From NCBI RefSeq assembly GCF_044385915.1, contig NZ_JBISCC010000124.1, positions 124,001 to 188,000 on the forward strand: a DNA stretch of 64,000 bases. The letters are read 5' to 3'. The stretch is from Thalassobellus citreus. Its GTDB lineage: Bacteria > Bacteroidota > Bacteroidia > Flavobacteriales > Flavobacteriaceae. The notes beneath the pieces were generated by a model. It worked only from the letters and a program-made list of their open reading frames with translations. It was not told where the DNA came from and ran no database searches. Shown here one piece after another: positions 35,162 to 43,762 of the stretch; the stretch's first letter is position 1, and each line of letters opens with the position of its first letter. The translations under genes were made by a program, and so were the position numbers.

Positions 35162-35887
35162 TTACTTAATATTCATTTCAGAAATCAGTTGTTTTTTTAC
35201 TTTTGGATTAGCAATTATTGATTTCTGAAAATCTTCAAAATTTCCATAATTATTAGGTGAATCCTTTATTTGTTCATAGAAGAATGATTCGTCTTTTTGA
35301 GGGTAAATTATAATAGTTTCTCCAAATCTTAAATCAAAAAGTTTCATATTTAGAAGCAATGTAGAAAATCCATCTGGACTTGCGGAAAAAACCCAATCAA
35401 ATTCATTATTTATTACTTTAAATATTCCTTGTGCTGTTAAATACGGATAATTTCGAGAATCAACCAATGTGGTTTCTTCTGCATCCTTGTCATTTGTCAA
35501 AACCAATAAGGTTAGCTTATCTATTATTTTTTCGCTTTCAGGATTTTCATATTCTCCGATGCGAACACCTTTAAAAACAATCTCCTCAATTTCTATTGTA
35601 AATGGAATGCTAGATACGGCATAATCATATTCTGCAACAGGAAAAGGCGATTTGTTCAATGGATAATTTTTAAATATTTCAGAATACTTATCATAAGTTG
35701 TAATATCTTGTTTAAATAATTTTGAGTCCCATTTGGTGCTGTCAAGATTTTGAACAGCTCTGTTGTTTAATCTTTTAATATCCCATTTCTTTTCTTTAGC
35801 TGTCTTAACAATTGAATTAGATTTTTCACTCTCTTTACAAGAATGAGAGAGAATTACCAAAATGATTATCATTAACTTTTTTGTCAT
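35162..35887 (-). CDS. lipoprotein of unknown function, cassette-like
   Basis: 241 aa from the ATG at 35887; the longer frame to 35920 would put 11 codons across an inverted repeat. MTKKLMIIILVILSHSC is a lipoprotein signal. The mature part is charged, with DWVFSASPDGFSTLLLNMKL and DKLTLLVLTNDKDAEE, and shows no family I recognise. It is a solitary gene flanked on its 3' side by the attC-like repeat and on its 5' side by an inverted repeat (TTGTATA at 35897, TATACAA at 35914). The arrangement suggests a mobile gene cassette inserted downstream of the tRNA gene. Confidence 0.7.
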   Translation of the reverse strand: MTKKLMIIILVILSHSCKESEKSNSIVKTAKEKKWDIKRLNNRAVQNLDSTKWDSKLFKQDITTYDKYSEIFKNYPLNKSPFPVAEYDYAVSSIPFTIEIEEIVFKGVRIGEYENPESEKIIDKLTLLVLTNDKDAEETTLVDSRNYPYLTAQGIFKVINNEFDWVFSASPDGFSTLLLNMKLFDLRFGETIIIYPQKDESFFYEQIKDSPNNYGNFEDFQKSIIANPKVKKQLISEMNIK

Positions 35888-36011
35888 TATCAAATGTTGT
35901 ATAATGTTGCGTGTATACAAAGTAAATAATTGATGACTTGACTCCTATTAAATCGCTATTTTTATATACGTTATTACTTAATGCTGTTTATTCTATATGT
36001 AAAAGAGATTA

Positions 36012-37133
36012 TTAGTCTTTAATAAACTTTTTAATCGCTAAGCCCTTTTTTGTATGAACCTGAAGAAAGTAAAGGCCATTTGATAAATTTGAGACATAAA
36101 TAGTGTTGTTAGGATTTAGACTTGATTTGATAACCTTACCAAAAACATCTATTAATTCTATAGATTCAATAATTTTATCAGAGATTATACTTATTTCTGA
36201 TGTAGCTGGATTAGGATAAATAGAAATGCTTTTAGCTAATTCAAAATCATTTATGTTTAAAATGTAATTACAATCTAAACTATAACTTGCTGTAGCATCA
36301 ATAAGATAGTTTAAACTAGAATTTGCAGCAGAAGTATCATCAACTTCAATACAAGTTAAATTAGGATTTAAAGAAGCATCTAAATTTACCAAAGTGGATG
36401 TGTATATGGTTTTTAAAATAGATAAATCATTGTTACTACATCTTAAGATCTCCAATGAGGTGTTTTGAGTTATGTCTAAATCACTTATGTTATTATTACG
36501 GAAATTTAAATTAATTAAACTCGTATTTTGAGAAACATCTAATGAGCTAAGGCTGTTATTATAACATTGTAAATGAGTTAAAATAGTGTTTTGACTAACA
36601 TCTACTGTACCACTTATTGAGTTATAACCAAAATCTAACTCTGTTAAATTAGTATTTTGAGTTACGTCAATACTAGATAATTGATTATGAGTGCCATAAA
36701 ATATAGACAAAAGAGTATTGTTACTTATATCTATTGTTGTTAAGTTATTATATGCCACAGATAACTCTACAAGCGAAATATTTTGGCTTAAATCAATAGA
36801 AGCTAAATTGTTACTATTGCAATATAGTGTAGTTAGATTAATGTTTTGACTGGTGTTTAAAGTAGTTAAGCTGTTATCCAAACAGTATAACTCTGTTAAA
36901 TTAGTAAAAGCTTCAATTCCTGTTAAATCAGAAATTGAAAGAGAACCACAATTAATTGTACCATTGAAAGCAGCAGCTTCACTCACCTGAATTTCAGAGT
37001 CTGAATTTGTGTTTATAGAAGTATTTCCGACCAAATAAGCTTTAAAATTAGCGTCCGGAATATTGACGTTTTGAGCCTGTGCGATTGTGCTTGCAATTAA
37101 TAATCCAACTGAAATAAGTAGTGTTTTTTTCAT
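36012..37133 (-). CDS. T9SS-sorted leucine-rich repeat protein
   Basis: 373 aa. Signal peptide MKKTLLISVGLLIASTIAQA. About eight repeats of 21 residues between 70 and 265 with the pattern LTxLxCxxNxLxxLDLSQNTS, e.g. LTTLYCNSNNLASIDLSQN and LTHLQCYNNSLSSLDVSQN; one repeat carries an extra residue. The C-terminus is a type A T9SS sorting domain (SISIYPNPATSEISIISDKI, LSNGLYFLQVHTKKGLAIKK). The protein is expected to be secreted to the cell surface, where such repeats bind proteins or glycans. The DNA repeats every 63 bp. A -7 box TATTTTTG (minus, 37168-37161) is 28 nt upstream. Confidence 0.92.
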   Translation of the reverse strand: MKKTLLISVGLLIASTIAQAQNVNIPDANFKAYLVGNTSINTNSDSEIQVSEAAAFNGTINCGSLSISDLTGIEAFTNLTELYCLDNSLTTLNTSQNINLTTLYCNSNNLASIDLSQNISLVELSVAYNNLTTIDISNNTLLSIFYGTHNQLSSIDVTQNTNLTELDFGYNSISGTVDVSQNTILTHLQCYNNSLSSLDVSQNTSLINLNFRNNNISDLDITQNTSLEILRCSNNDLSILKTIYTSTLVNLDASLNPNLTCIEVDDTSAANSSLNYLIDATASYSLDCNYILNINDFELAKSISIYPNPATSEISIISDKIIESIELIDVFGKVIKSSLNPNNTIYVSNLSNGLYFLQVHTKKGLAIKKFIKD

Positions 37134-37160
37134 AAATTAAATTTTTAAAGATTTAGATAT

Positions 37161-37168
37161 CAAAAATA
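37161..37168 (-). promoter_or_regulatory. -7 element for the leucine-rich repeat gene
   Basis: TATTTTTG on the minus strand, 28 nt before the ATG at 37133. No clear -33. Confidence 0.45.
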
Positions 37169-37225
37169 TATAAAGAGTGAATTATTAACTAAAATTGAAG
37201 GGGGACAAAATGGGGTACAGTATTT

Positions 37226-37257
37226 AAAAATACTGATTTACAGAGTTTTAATCAGTT
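37226..37257 (-). terminator. terminator after the 7TM-LuxR gene
   Basis: On the minus strand ACTGATT ... AATCAGT with an 11-nt loop followed by ATTTTT, directly after the stop at 37262. A second small hairpin (CAGTATTT/AAATACTG, 37218-37235) overlaps it. Confidence 0.6.
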
Positions 37258-37261
37258 TCTT

Positions 37262-38803
37262 TTAAGTGCTGATATTTTTGATGTAGGTGTTTAATTGTTC
37301 TTTATCTTCTAAATTTAACTTTTTTCTAACCCTACTTCTTGCTTTCTTTACACTATCTGGAGCAATATTTAAAATGGTGGCTATCTCTTTTTGCGAATAT
37401 CCAATTCTAATGAGGGTTAATAATCGTATTTCAGATTTGGTTAAGTTGGGATACTTTGTTGATAACGTACTAATAAAATTTGGATTTAACAATTTAAATC
37501 TTTCTTTAAAGTTATCCCAATCAGCTTCGTTGGAGAATGAATTTTCAACGACCTTTAAAACATTTACAAGGTCATTGTTTCTAGCTATCAATAGTTTTTC
37601 TTTTTCTAAGATATTTTTATGGTTTTGAGAAAGTTCATAAGCTAGTTTTTCTGTTTTTAAAAGCCTCTTTTTTATCAATAAAGAAATAAAATATGTAAAC
37701 CCAATAAATTCTAATATTGTACCAATTTTAAAATAGGAAAACGGGTCTCCAGGCAAAATGGTGGTATGGCTGTCTAAAAGACCAAATGTAACAAAAAGGA
37801 GAAACGCAGAATAAGATATTAAATAATAAATAGAGTGTGTTTTCCTTTTTTTAAACGCAATACTAACAGTTGTAAGTGATAATAAAATCCAAACAAAACC
37901 TATTATGTTTTCAAATTGGTGTAAAGTGCTAATTGAAAAATCGTAAAATAAGAGTTGGTAAATGGTGGTGCCTCCAAGCGTTATTAAAAGCATTAGGATA
38001 ATGAACTTATAATAACTAGGATTGGTTTTTTTAGTTTCTAAAAAGTTTAGAGTAAATAAAACACTTGAAATAATCCATACTCTTATAGAAATGAACATAA
38101 GGTGGTCAATAATGAAATTACTAAGTCCTAAACCATAGAGCCTACCTTCAACAAATAAGTACATTAAGCACCCTGATATGATATACGCAGCATAGAATAA
38201 ATAAATGTTGCTTGTTACCAATCGAAAATATAGAAGGTTGATGATTAAGAGCAGAATAACAAAGCAATAGAAAACAATGTCAAAAATTAGAACCTGTTGT
38301 TTTATTGATACAAACTCATCTATGCTAACCAGTTTTGGGGTTGCTTGAAGGATTCTCCCATCACTAGTAGTTGAAATAAGAAAAGTACCTTTTTCATAAG
38401 GTTCTAAATCAATTTTAAAATTTGGTTTTGCAAATAGGTATGACCGATGATCGTATTTTTCAATATCCAATTCTTTTTGAGGTATAAAAGATTGGTTTTT
38501 TTTATTTAATTTATAAAACCGGTAATTATGATTGATTAAATCATTGCATAGTACAATTATTGATTCAAGATTTCTTCCATTTTCAATTTCTAGCTTAATC
38601 CATATCTGTCCTGTATAAAATCCTAAATCTAGATTGTTATCAGAAGTAAAATCTACTTTATTAAAATCGTGTATACTATGTTTAACATCTTTAGCTACTT
38701 TAAAAGAATAATCTACGTTTATTAGTTTTTCATGTGAGCAAGAAGAAAAAATAATACTTACTAAAAGAATGAGAAGAATATTTAGGTTTCTTTTATTTTT
38801 CAA
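37262..38803 (-). CDS. 7TM-DISM membrane protein with C-terminal LuxR HTH
   Basis: 513 aa from TTG at 38803, preferred over the upstream TTG at 38836 because it gives a compact lipoprotein signal MKNKRNLNILLILLVSIIFSSC. Residues about 20-165 are an extracytoplasmic 7TMR-DISM-type sensor (LDLGFYTGQIWIKLEIENG). Seven helices follow (about 175-385), then a coiled segment and a LuxR-type helix-turn-helix (LTKSEIRLLTLIRIGYSQKE, IATILNIAPDSVKKARSRVR). Such one-component proteins sense an external ligand and should bind DNA from the membrane. The target is unknown; a 10-bp inverted repeat upstream (38843-38873) could be its own operator. Confidence 0.88.
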   Translation of the reverse strand: MKNKRNLNILLILLVSIIFSSCSHEKLINVDYSFKVAKDVKHSIHDFNKVDFTSDNNLDLGFYTGQIWIKLEIENGRNLESIIVLCNDLINHNYRFYKLNKKNQSFIPQKELDIEKYDHRSYLFAKPNFKIDLEPYEKGTFLISTTSDGRILQATPKLVSIDEFVSIKQQVLIFDIVFYCFVILLLIINLLYFRLVTSNIYLFYAAYIISGCLMYLFVEGRLYGLGLSNFIIDHLMFISIRVWIISSVLFTLNFLETKKTNPSYYKFIILMLLITLGGTTIYQLLFYDFSISTLHQFENIIGFVWILLSLTTVSIAFKKRKTHSIYYLISYSAFLLFVTFGLLDSHTTILPGDPFSYFKIGTILEFIGFTYFISLLIKKRLLKTEKLAYELSQNHKNILEKEKLLIARNNDLVNVLKVVENSFSNEADWDNFKERFKLLNPNFISTLSTKYPNLTKSEIRLLTLIRIGYSQKEIATILNIAPDSVKKARSRVRKKLNLEDKEQLNTYIKNIST

Positions 38804-38842
38804 TTGAATTCTTAGCGTATTTTTAATGTTGTACAACTACGT

Positions 38843-38873
38843 TGATATGAAATCGTTTTAATGTTTTATATCA
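38843..38873. promoter_or_regulatory. inverted repeat upstream of the 7TM-LuxR gene
   Basis: TGATATGAAA and TTTTATATCA, 9 of 10 complementary with an 11-nt spacer, 40 nt upstream of the start. Possible operator; purely positional inference. Confidence 0.3.
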
Positions 38874-38925
38874 TACGCTAAACGAAGTTAGCTATTTTCT
38901 CTAACAAAGTCAAGTTAAAAAAAAC

Positions 38926-38956
38926 AAAAAGGCAGCCGCAATCTAGCTGTCTTTTT
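38926..38956 (-). terminator. terminator after GH43 gene
   Basis: AAAAAGGCAGC pairs with GCTGTCTTTTT (one G-T) around a 9-nt loop. It follows the GH43 stop codon on the minus strand. Confidence 0.7.
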
Positions 38957-38964
38957 ATGAGATA

Positions 38965-39906
38965 TTAAAGTTTTTTAGAGAGACCTGTTTCTGTACGTTC
39001 CACTTTTTTAATGCTGCCATCTTCATTAAAATATAAATATTCAGCACAAATTTTACGTTGCTTTTTATTGCAGTCAAAATCTGTATCTACCCATCGGTGG
39101 TAAAATAAAATCCATTGTCCGTTGAATTCAACAATAGAATGATGATTATTACTAGCATTTTCTTCGTTCATAATTTCTCCTTGATATTTCCATGGACCAA
39201 TAGGTGAACTTGAAGTATAATAGGTTAGAATTCTGTTGTCTTCTGGCATCGTATAATAATAAATATCATTTCTTTTAAAAACCCATGGACCTTCTCTTTT
39301 AGGTTTGTAACCACCCATATCCATTTTATAAAGGTCTCCTTTTACACTAAGTAAATCATCTGCCATTTCAGCAACTAAATAATCACCACCACCATTAAAA
39401 TAGATATAACCTTTTCCGTTATCATCTAAAAAAAGACAAGGGTCGTTAGCATAAGGTTCTGTCCAAAGCGGTTTTCCAATAGCATCTTTAAATGGGCCAG
39501 TAGGCGAGTCGCTTACTGCCATGCCTATACCCATCCATTTTGTACTGTTTTTAGGGTTCTTACGGTCTTTAAAACCTGTGCCTACAGGAAAACAGAAATA
39601 ATATTTTCCGTTTTTATAAGCGGCATCTGGAGCCCAAGCATAATTATCGGCCCAAGATAAATCGTTAACAGTTAAACAAGCACCATGATCTATCCAGTTT
39701 ATTAAATCGCTTGATGAAAATACGTGCCAATCTTTCATCCAAAAGTCTTCTTGACAAGGCTCATCGTGAGATGCGTATATATACATTTTGCCATCTTTCC
39801 ATACATGTGCTGATGGATCTGCAGTTAAAATATCACTGCCAAAATTTAATGGGTTTTGTGAGAAACATGTTGTGGTTAGTAACAGGTAAATCAATATTGT
39901 TTTCAT
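38965..39906 (-). CDS. glycoside hydrolase family 43 protein
   Basis: 313 aa from the ATG at 39906; a second ATG five codons upstream is possible. MKTILIYLLLTTTCFSQ is a Sec signal. The start of the five-blade propeller carries the catalytic-base Asp in ILTADPSAHVWKDGKMYIYA, followed by WAPDAAYKNGKYYFCFPVG, ANDPCLFLDDNGKGYIYFNG with the pKa-modulating Asp, and a possible acid Glu in KREGPWVFKRNDIYYYT and the late HHSIVEFNGQWILFYHR. GH43 enzymes cleave arabinan, xylan or related side chains; specificity is not readable. A solitary gene, not part of a sus-type locus here, but consistent with pectic polymer use together with the pectate lyase at 57142. Confidence 0.92.
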   Translation of the reverse strand: MKTILIYLLLTTTCFSQNPLNFGSDILTADPSAHVWKDGKMYIYASHDEPCQEDFWMKDWHVFSSSDLINWIDHGACLTVNDLSWADNYAWAPDAAYKNGKYYFCFPVGTGFKDRKNPKNSTKWMGIGMAVSDSPTGPFKDAIGKPLWTEPYANDPCLFLDDNGKGYIYFNGGGDYLVAEMADDLLSVKGDLYKMDMGGYKPKREGPWVFKRNDIYYYTMPEDNRILTYYTSSSPIGPWKYQGEIMNEENASNNHHSIVEFNGQWILFYHRWVDTDFDCNKKQRKICAEYLYFNEDGSIKKVERTETGLSKKL

Positions 39907-39964
39907 ATTAAATAGTTTCATTTTAAATGATTTTAGTTGGGTTGGTTTTTAGAGTAAATGAAAT

Positions 39965-40591
39965 TTATTTTTTAGCATCTCTTATTTCTTTTTGTAAATG
40001 ATCTAAATAGAGAATGCCATTTAGGTGATCTATTTCATGCTGAAAAATAACCGAGGTAAAATCTTCAATCATTTCTGTTTTATGCTCACCTTGCATGGTA
40101 TCATACTCAATTAAAATGGCATAAGCTCTATTTTTTAAAGTGTCAGATCTATTAGGTATAGATAAACAACCTTCTTTACAGGTTTGTTTCTTTTTAGAGT
40201 ATTGTACAATCTCAGGGTTTAAATAGACTTCAAACGGAAAGTTTTCTTTGTCAAATCGTTGTACCCAAATAATATTTTTTAATACACCTACTTGCGGAGC
40301 TGCAATACCAACACCCATAGACATACTATCTCTAACGGTAACATACAAACGTTTTACGAATGTTTGTAATACTATATCATTTGGATTAGCTTTAATATAA
40401 GCGCTTTTTGTTCTAAGTAATAACGAGTCTTTTGCGTTATTAATCTTGTAAATGCGCATAGGTGTTAAACTATCAGCATTCATAATCATTATAATTTCTT
40501 CACTAGAAAAAGAGTGTTCAGTTATCTTTTTAGTACTAGAACATCCAAAAGTTAAAAGAACTGAGGATAATAAAAAGATTAGTTTTTTCAT
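39965..40591 (-). CDS. peptide deformylase-like lipoprotein
   Basis: 208 aa. All three deformylase motifs are present: GVGIAAPQVG (about 94-103), EGCLS (about 142) and HEIDHLNG (about 188), so Cys and two His metal ligands and the catalytic Glu are intact. Yet the N-terminus MKKLIFLLSSVLLTFGCSS is a clear lipoprotein signal with lipobox LTFGC, followed by a 60-residue linker. Deformylase normally removes the formyl group from nascent chains in the cytoplasm, so an exported copy must do something else, for example deformylate or cleave extracytoplasmic peptides. It lies 31 nt downstream of rodA on the same strand, at the tail of the elongasome operon. Confidence 0.9.
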   Translation of the reverse strand: MKKLIFLLSSVLLTFGCSSTKKITEHSFSSEEIIMIMNADSLTPMRIYKINNAKDSLLLRTKSAYIKANPNDIVLQTFVKRLYVTVRDSMSMGVGIAAPQVGVLKNIIWVQRFDKENFPFEVYLNPEIVQYSKKKQTCKEGCLSIPNRSDTLKNRAYAILIEYDTMQGEHKTEMIEDFTSVIFQHEIDHLNGILYLDHLQKEIRDAKK

Positions 40592-40622
40592 TAAGTGAAA
40601 TAATTAAATGTTTATTAGCTGC

Positions 40623-41900
40623 TTACCATTCATTAATTCTATTAGAGTCTAATTTAATGAAAATAAATATTAAAATAGTAAAAGCCCAGAGCCCAGAGCC
40701 GCCATAACTAAAAAGTGGTAGTGGAATACCAATGGTTGGTATTAAGCCCATAACCATACCTATGTTTATAAGAAAGTGTATAAATATAATAGATGCTACG
40801 CCATAGCCGTAAACGCGACTAAATTGAGATTTTTGTAATTCGGCTAAATGGAGAATACGCAATAAAAGCAGAACAAAAATAATGACGACAAATGAGCTTC
40901 CTAGAAAGCCCCATTCTTCGCCAACAGTACTAAAAATATAATCAGTATGTTGTTCAGGTACAAACTTACCTGTAGTACGTGTTCCTTCCATAAAACCTTT
41001 TCCAGCGAACCCACCAGAGCTTATTGCTTTTTCAGATTCATTTAAATTATAGGCAAATGTTTTTTTCATTTGTCGCAGTTTAGCAGGGTCTTTTTCCAAG
41101 CGTAACCATAGACTTATTCTATCTTTTTGATGAGGTTGTAGTAAGTTTTGATAAAAGAGTTTTACACCAAATGAAATGGCAATTGAAATTATTAAAATAA
41201 AAATTGATTGTAAAAATGGTGGTTTTTTCTTTTGAAGAAAATGAAATCCTAAAATAAGAATAGTGGCAACTATTGAAGTTATTAATGCTCCAAATTTTAA
41301 AGATAACAGAGCTAAAAATATAACACAAACGCCAATAATTAAGTAAAGTTTTGATAATCCTTCTCTGAATAAAACAAAAAAGAAAGCACCATAGACAATA
41401 GTGCTACCAGTATCATTTTGTAATAAGACTAGTAGAGCAGGAGTTATGATGATGATAAAGACTTGAATTTGATCTTTTAGAGATTTAATATTGGTGTTTA
41501 AATCGCTAACATATTTTGCGACAGCAAGGGCTGTAGCTGTTTTTGCAAATTCGCTAGGTTGAATGGTCATACCGCCTATGCCATACCATGAGGTCGCACC
41601 ATTTACATTTTTACCAAATATAAAGAGTCCTACTAACGAGAGCATCGATATAACGTATATAATACTGGAAAAACGTTCGTAAAATTTAGCGTCAATAGCT
41701 AAAAGGAGTATGATTAATCCAAAGGTTAAACAAATAAATATAAGTTGTTTACCATAAGATTGAGAAAAATCCAGATAATCTACAGTATCTCCTGTATGAG
41801 AAGCCGATAAAATATTTAACCAACCAAAGCCTACTAAAAGGAAAAAAAGTAGAATGGTTATCCAGTCAAATTTAAAATACCTGTTAGTTTCTCTTAACAT
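40623..41900 (-). CDS. rodA: rod shape-determining protein RodA (SEDS glycosyltransferase)
   Basis: 425 aa with about ten TM helices. SEDS signatures: YGIGGMTIQPSEFAKTATAL, NDTGSTIVYGAFFF, EQHTDYIFSTVGEEWGFLGS with the conserved catalytic-region Asp, and GIPLPLFSYGGSG near the C-terminus. RodA polymerises lipid II into glycan strands for cell elongation, working with PBP2. Its ATG overlaps the mrdA stop by one base, so the two are translationally coupled. Confidence 0.97.
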   Translation of the reverse strand: MLRETNRYFKFDWITILLFFLLVGFGWLNILSASHTGDTVDYLDFSQSYGKQLIFICLTFGLIILLLAIDAKFYERFSSIIYVISMLSLVGLFIFGKNVNGATSWYGIGGMTIQPSEFAKTATALAVAKYVSDLNTNIKSLKDQIQVFIIIITPALLVLLQNDTGSTIVYGAFFFVLFREGLSKLYLIIGVCVIFLALLSLKFGALITSIVATILILGFHFLQKKKPPFLQSIFILIISIAISFGVKLFYQNLLQPHQKDRISLWLRLEKDPAKLRQMKKTFAYNLNESEKAISSGGFAGKGFMEGTRTTGKFVPEQHTDYIFSTVGEEWGFLGSSFVVIIFVLLLLRILHLAELQKSQFSRVYGYGVASIIFIHFLINIGMVMGLIPTIGIPLPLFSYGGSGLWAFTILIFIFIKLDSNRINEW

Positions 41901-43762
41901 TAGTAATTAATTTTAAAAGGTTTTCCTGAAAATGGCTTAATATATTCTTCTTCGAGACTTTTCTCAAGAACCAGTTTTTCCATTTGTTTTAGAGTAATGT
42001 CTCCTTTAATATATTTCTCAATCATTAAACTTGTAATGCGCCCAGCCCAACGTGCTCCATAATATCCGTTTTCAACTAATACTGCAATAGCAATTTTAGG
42101 ATTATCTTTTGGTGCAAAAGCTATAAAAATGGAGTGATCTGTTAATTGAGTTCTCTTTCCATTTACTTTTGTGAAATTTTCAGCAGTTCCTGTTTTACCG
42201 CAAATTTCAATACCAGGTACTTGTAAAAACCATGCTGTGCCATTATTGTTGTAAACGTCTAATAAGCCTTGGATAACAGGTTCGAAGTATTGTTTATTTA
42301 TTGTTGTAACGTGTTTTTCTGTAAATTTATTATTGAGTTCCTGTCCTTCAATATTTTTAATAATATGTGGGGTGTAATAAAATCCTCTATTTGCTATAGC
42401 AGCTGTCATATTAGCTAAATGAATAGGAGTTACTTGAATTTCTCCTTGTCCAATAGAATTAGAAATAATAGTTGTCGCTCCCCATTTAAAATCTGGATAC
42501 CATTTGTCGTAATATGCTCCATTTGGTATAAGACCAGATTTACCTATAGGTAAATCTGTTCCTAAGTATTTTCCTAATCCAAAACTTTTTATATGGTTAC
42601 TCCAAATATCCATAGATTTACTAGCATTGGGATACATATCGATGTTTTTTCGAAATGCTGTTGCGAAATACGAATTACAAGATTTTGCAATACCTTTAAC
42701 TAAATCTCGAGAGCCACCACCACAGTGACATCCCATAGTTCCGCGTCTTCCATAGTGGTATATACCAGAGCATCTTACAGTTGTTTGTGGAGTTATAGCT
42801 CCTTCTTGTAGAGCAGCTAAAGCTACTAAAGCTTTAAAAGGAGATCCTGGTTCATGGACTCTTAAAAGACTCTTGTCAATTAAAGGAAGGTGTATGCTAT
42901 CTTTGTTTAGTATAGAGTAATTCTTTGAACGTTTTCTTCCCACTAAAAGGTTAGGATTGTACGAAGGAGCAGAAACAAGAGCCAAAATTTCTCCTGTTGC
43001 TGGTTCAATAGCAACAATACCTCCACGCTTATTTTGCATGAGTAATTCACCGTATGCTTGAAGTTGTGCGTCAATAGTTATGGTGATATCTTTTCCTTGT
43101 ACAGGTATGGTGTCATATTTGCCATTTTTATAGGAGCCTATATTTCTGTTAAATCGATCTCTTTGAAAACGTTTAACTCCTTTTATACCTCTTAATTGTT
43201 TTTCATAGGATAACTCAACACCTTGTTTGCCTATCAAGTCACCCATTTGATAATAAGGCTTTTTTTCAATAATACTTTGGTTTACTTCAGCAATAAAACC
43301 TAAAACATTAGCGCCAATTGTAGTTTCATAATGTCTTAAAGAACGTTTTTGAATGTAAAACCCCGTATACTTTCGCATTTTTTCTTGTAATACGGCATAA
43401 TCTTCTTTAGAAAGTTGTGGAACAAAAACTGAAGGTAACCTTGGGGAATATCGTCTTGCTTTGCTGTAGTATTTTATAAACTGTTCTTTATCTATTTTTA
43501 ATAAGTTGCAAAATTCAATCGTGTCTAAAGGTTCTACCTCTCTAGGAATTACCATGACGTCGTACGAAGGTTCGTTGGCAACTAGAAGGTTACCGTTTCT
43601 ATCGTAAACAAAACCTCTCTTAGGGTAGTCGTAAACTTTTCTAATGGCATTATCATCAAACAAACTATGCTCGTCAAACGAGTAAATTTGCAAATAGAAG
43701 AGCCTTGAAATAAATAAAACCCCAACAAAAATTATAGAAGCGAAAAGTAAAAGTTGTCTCAT
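41900..43762 (-). CDS. mrdA: penicillin-binding protein 2
   Basis: 620 aa, single N-terminal TM helix (LLLFASIIFVGVLFISRLFY), PBP dimerisation/pedestal domain, then the transpeptidase domain with SxxK in EPGSPFKALVAL, SxN in KSCNSYF and KTG in EICGKTGTAENF. It cross-links the peptidoglycan made by RodA. An unusual Cys/His cluster (CSGIYHYGRRGTMGCHCGGG) precedes the SCN motif, common in Bacteroidota PBP2 and possibly metal binding. The start overlaps the mreD stop by 4 nt. Confidence 0.97.
   Translation of the reverse strand: MRQLLLFASIIFVGVLFISRLFYLQIYSFDEHSLFDDNAIRKVYDYPKRGFVYDRNGNLLVANEPSYDVMVIPREVEPLDTIEFCNLLKIDKEQFIKYYSKARRYSPRLPSVFVPQLSKEDYAVLQEKMRKYTGFYIQKRSLRHYETTIGANVLGFIAEVNQSIIEKKPYYQMGDLIGKQGVELSYEKQLRGIKGVKRFQRDRFNRNIGSYKNGKYDTIPVQGKDITITIDAQLQAYGELLMQNKRGGIVAIEPATGEILALVSAPSYNPNLLVGRKRSKNYSILNKDSIHLPLIDKSLLRVHEPGSPFKALVALAALQEGAITPQTTVRCSGIYHYGRRGTMGCHCGGGSRDLVKGIAKSCNSYFATAFRKNIDMYPNASKSMDIWSNHIKSFGLGKYLGTDLPIGKSGLIPNGAYYDKWYPDFKWGATTIISNSIGQGEIQVTPIHLANMTAAIANRGFYYTPHIIKNIEGQELNNKFTEKHVTTINKQYFEPVIQGLLDVYNNNGTAWFLQVPGIEICGKTGTAENFTKVNGKRTQLTDHSIFIAFAPKDNPKIAIAVLVENGYYGARWAGRITSLMIEKYIKGDITLKQMEKLVLEKSLEEEYIKPFSGKPFKINY

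Noticed and set aside
36340..36930. 63-bp periodicity as a CRISPR or satellite array
   Set aside because: The period is explained by 21-residue leucine-rich repeats in an open frame; units vary in sequence.
37201..37215. G-rich patch GGGGACAAAATGGGG as a G-quadruplex
   Set aside because: Only two G-runs are present, not enough for a quadruplex.
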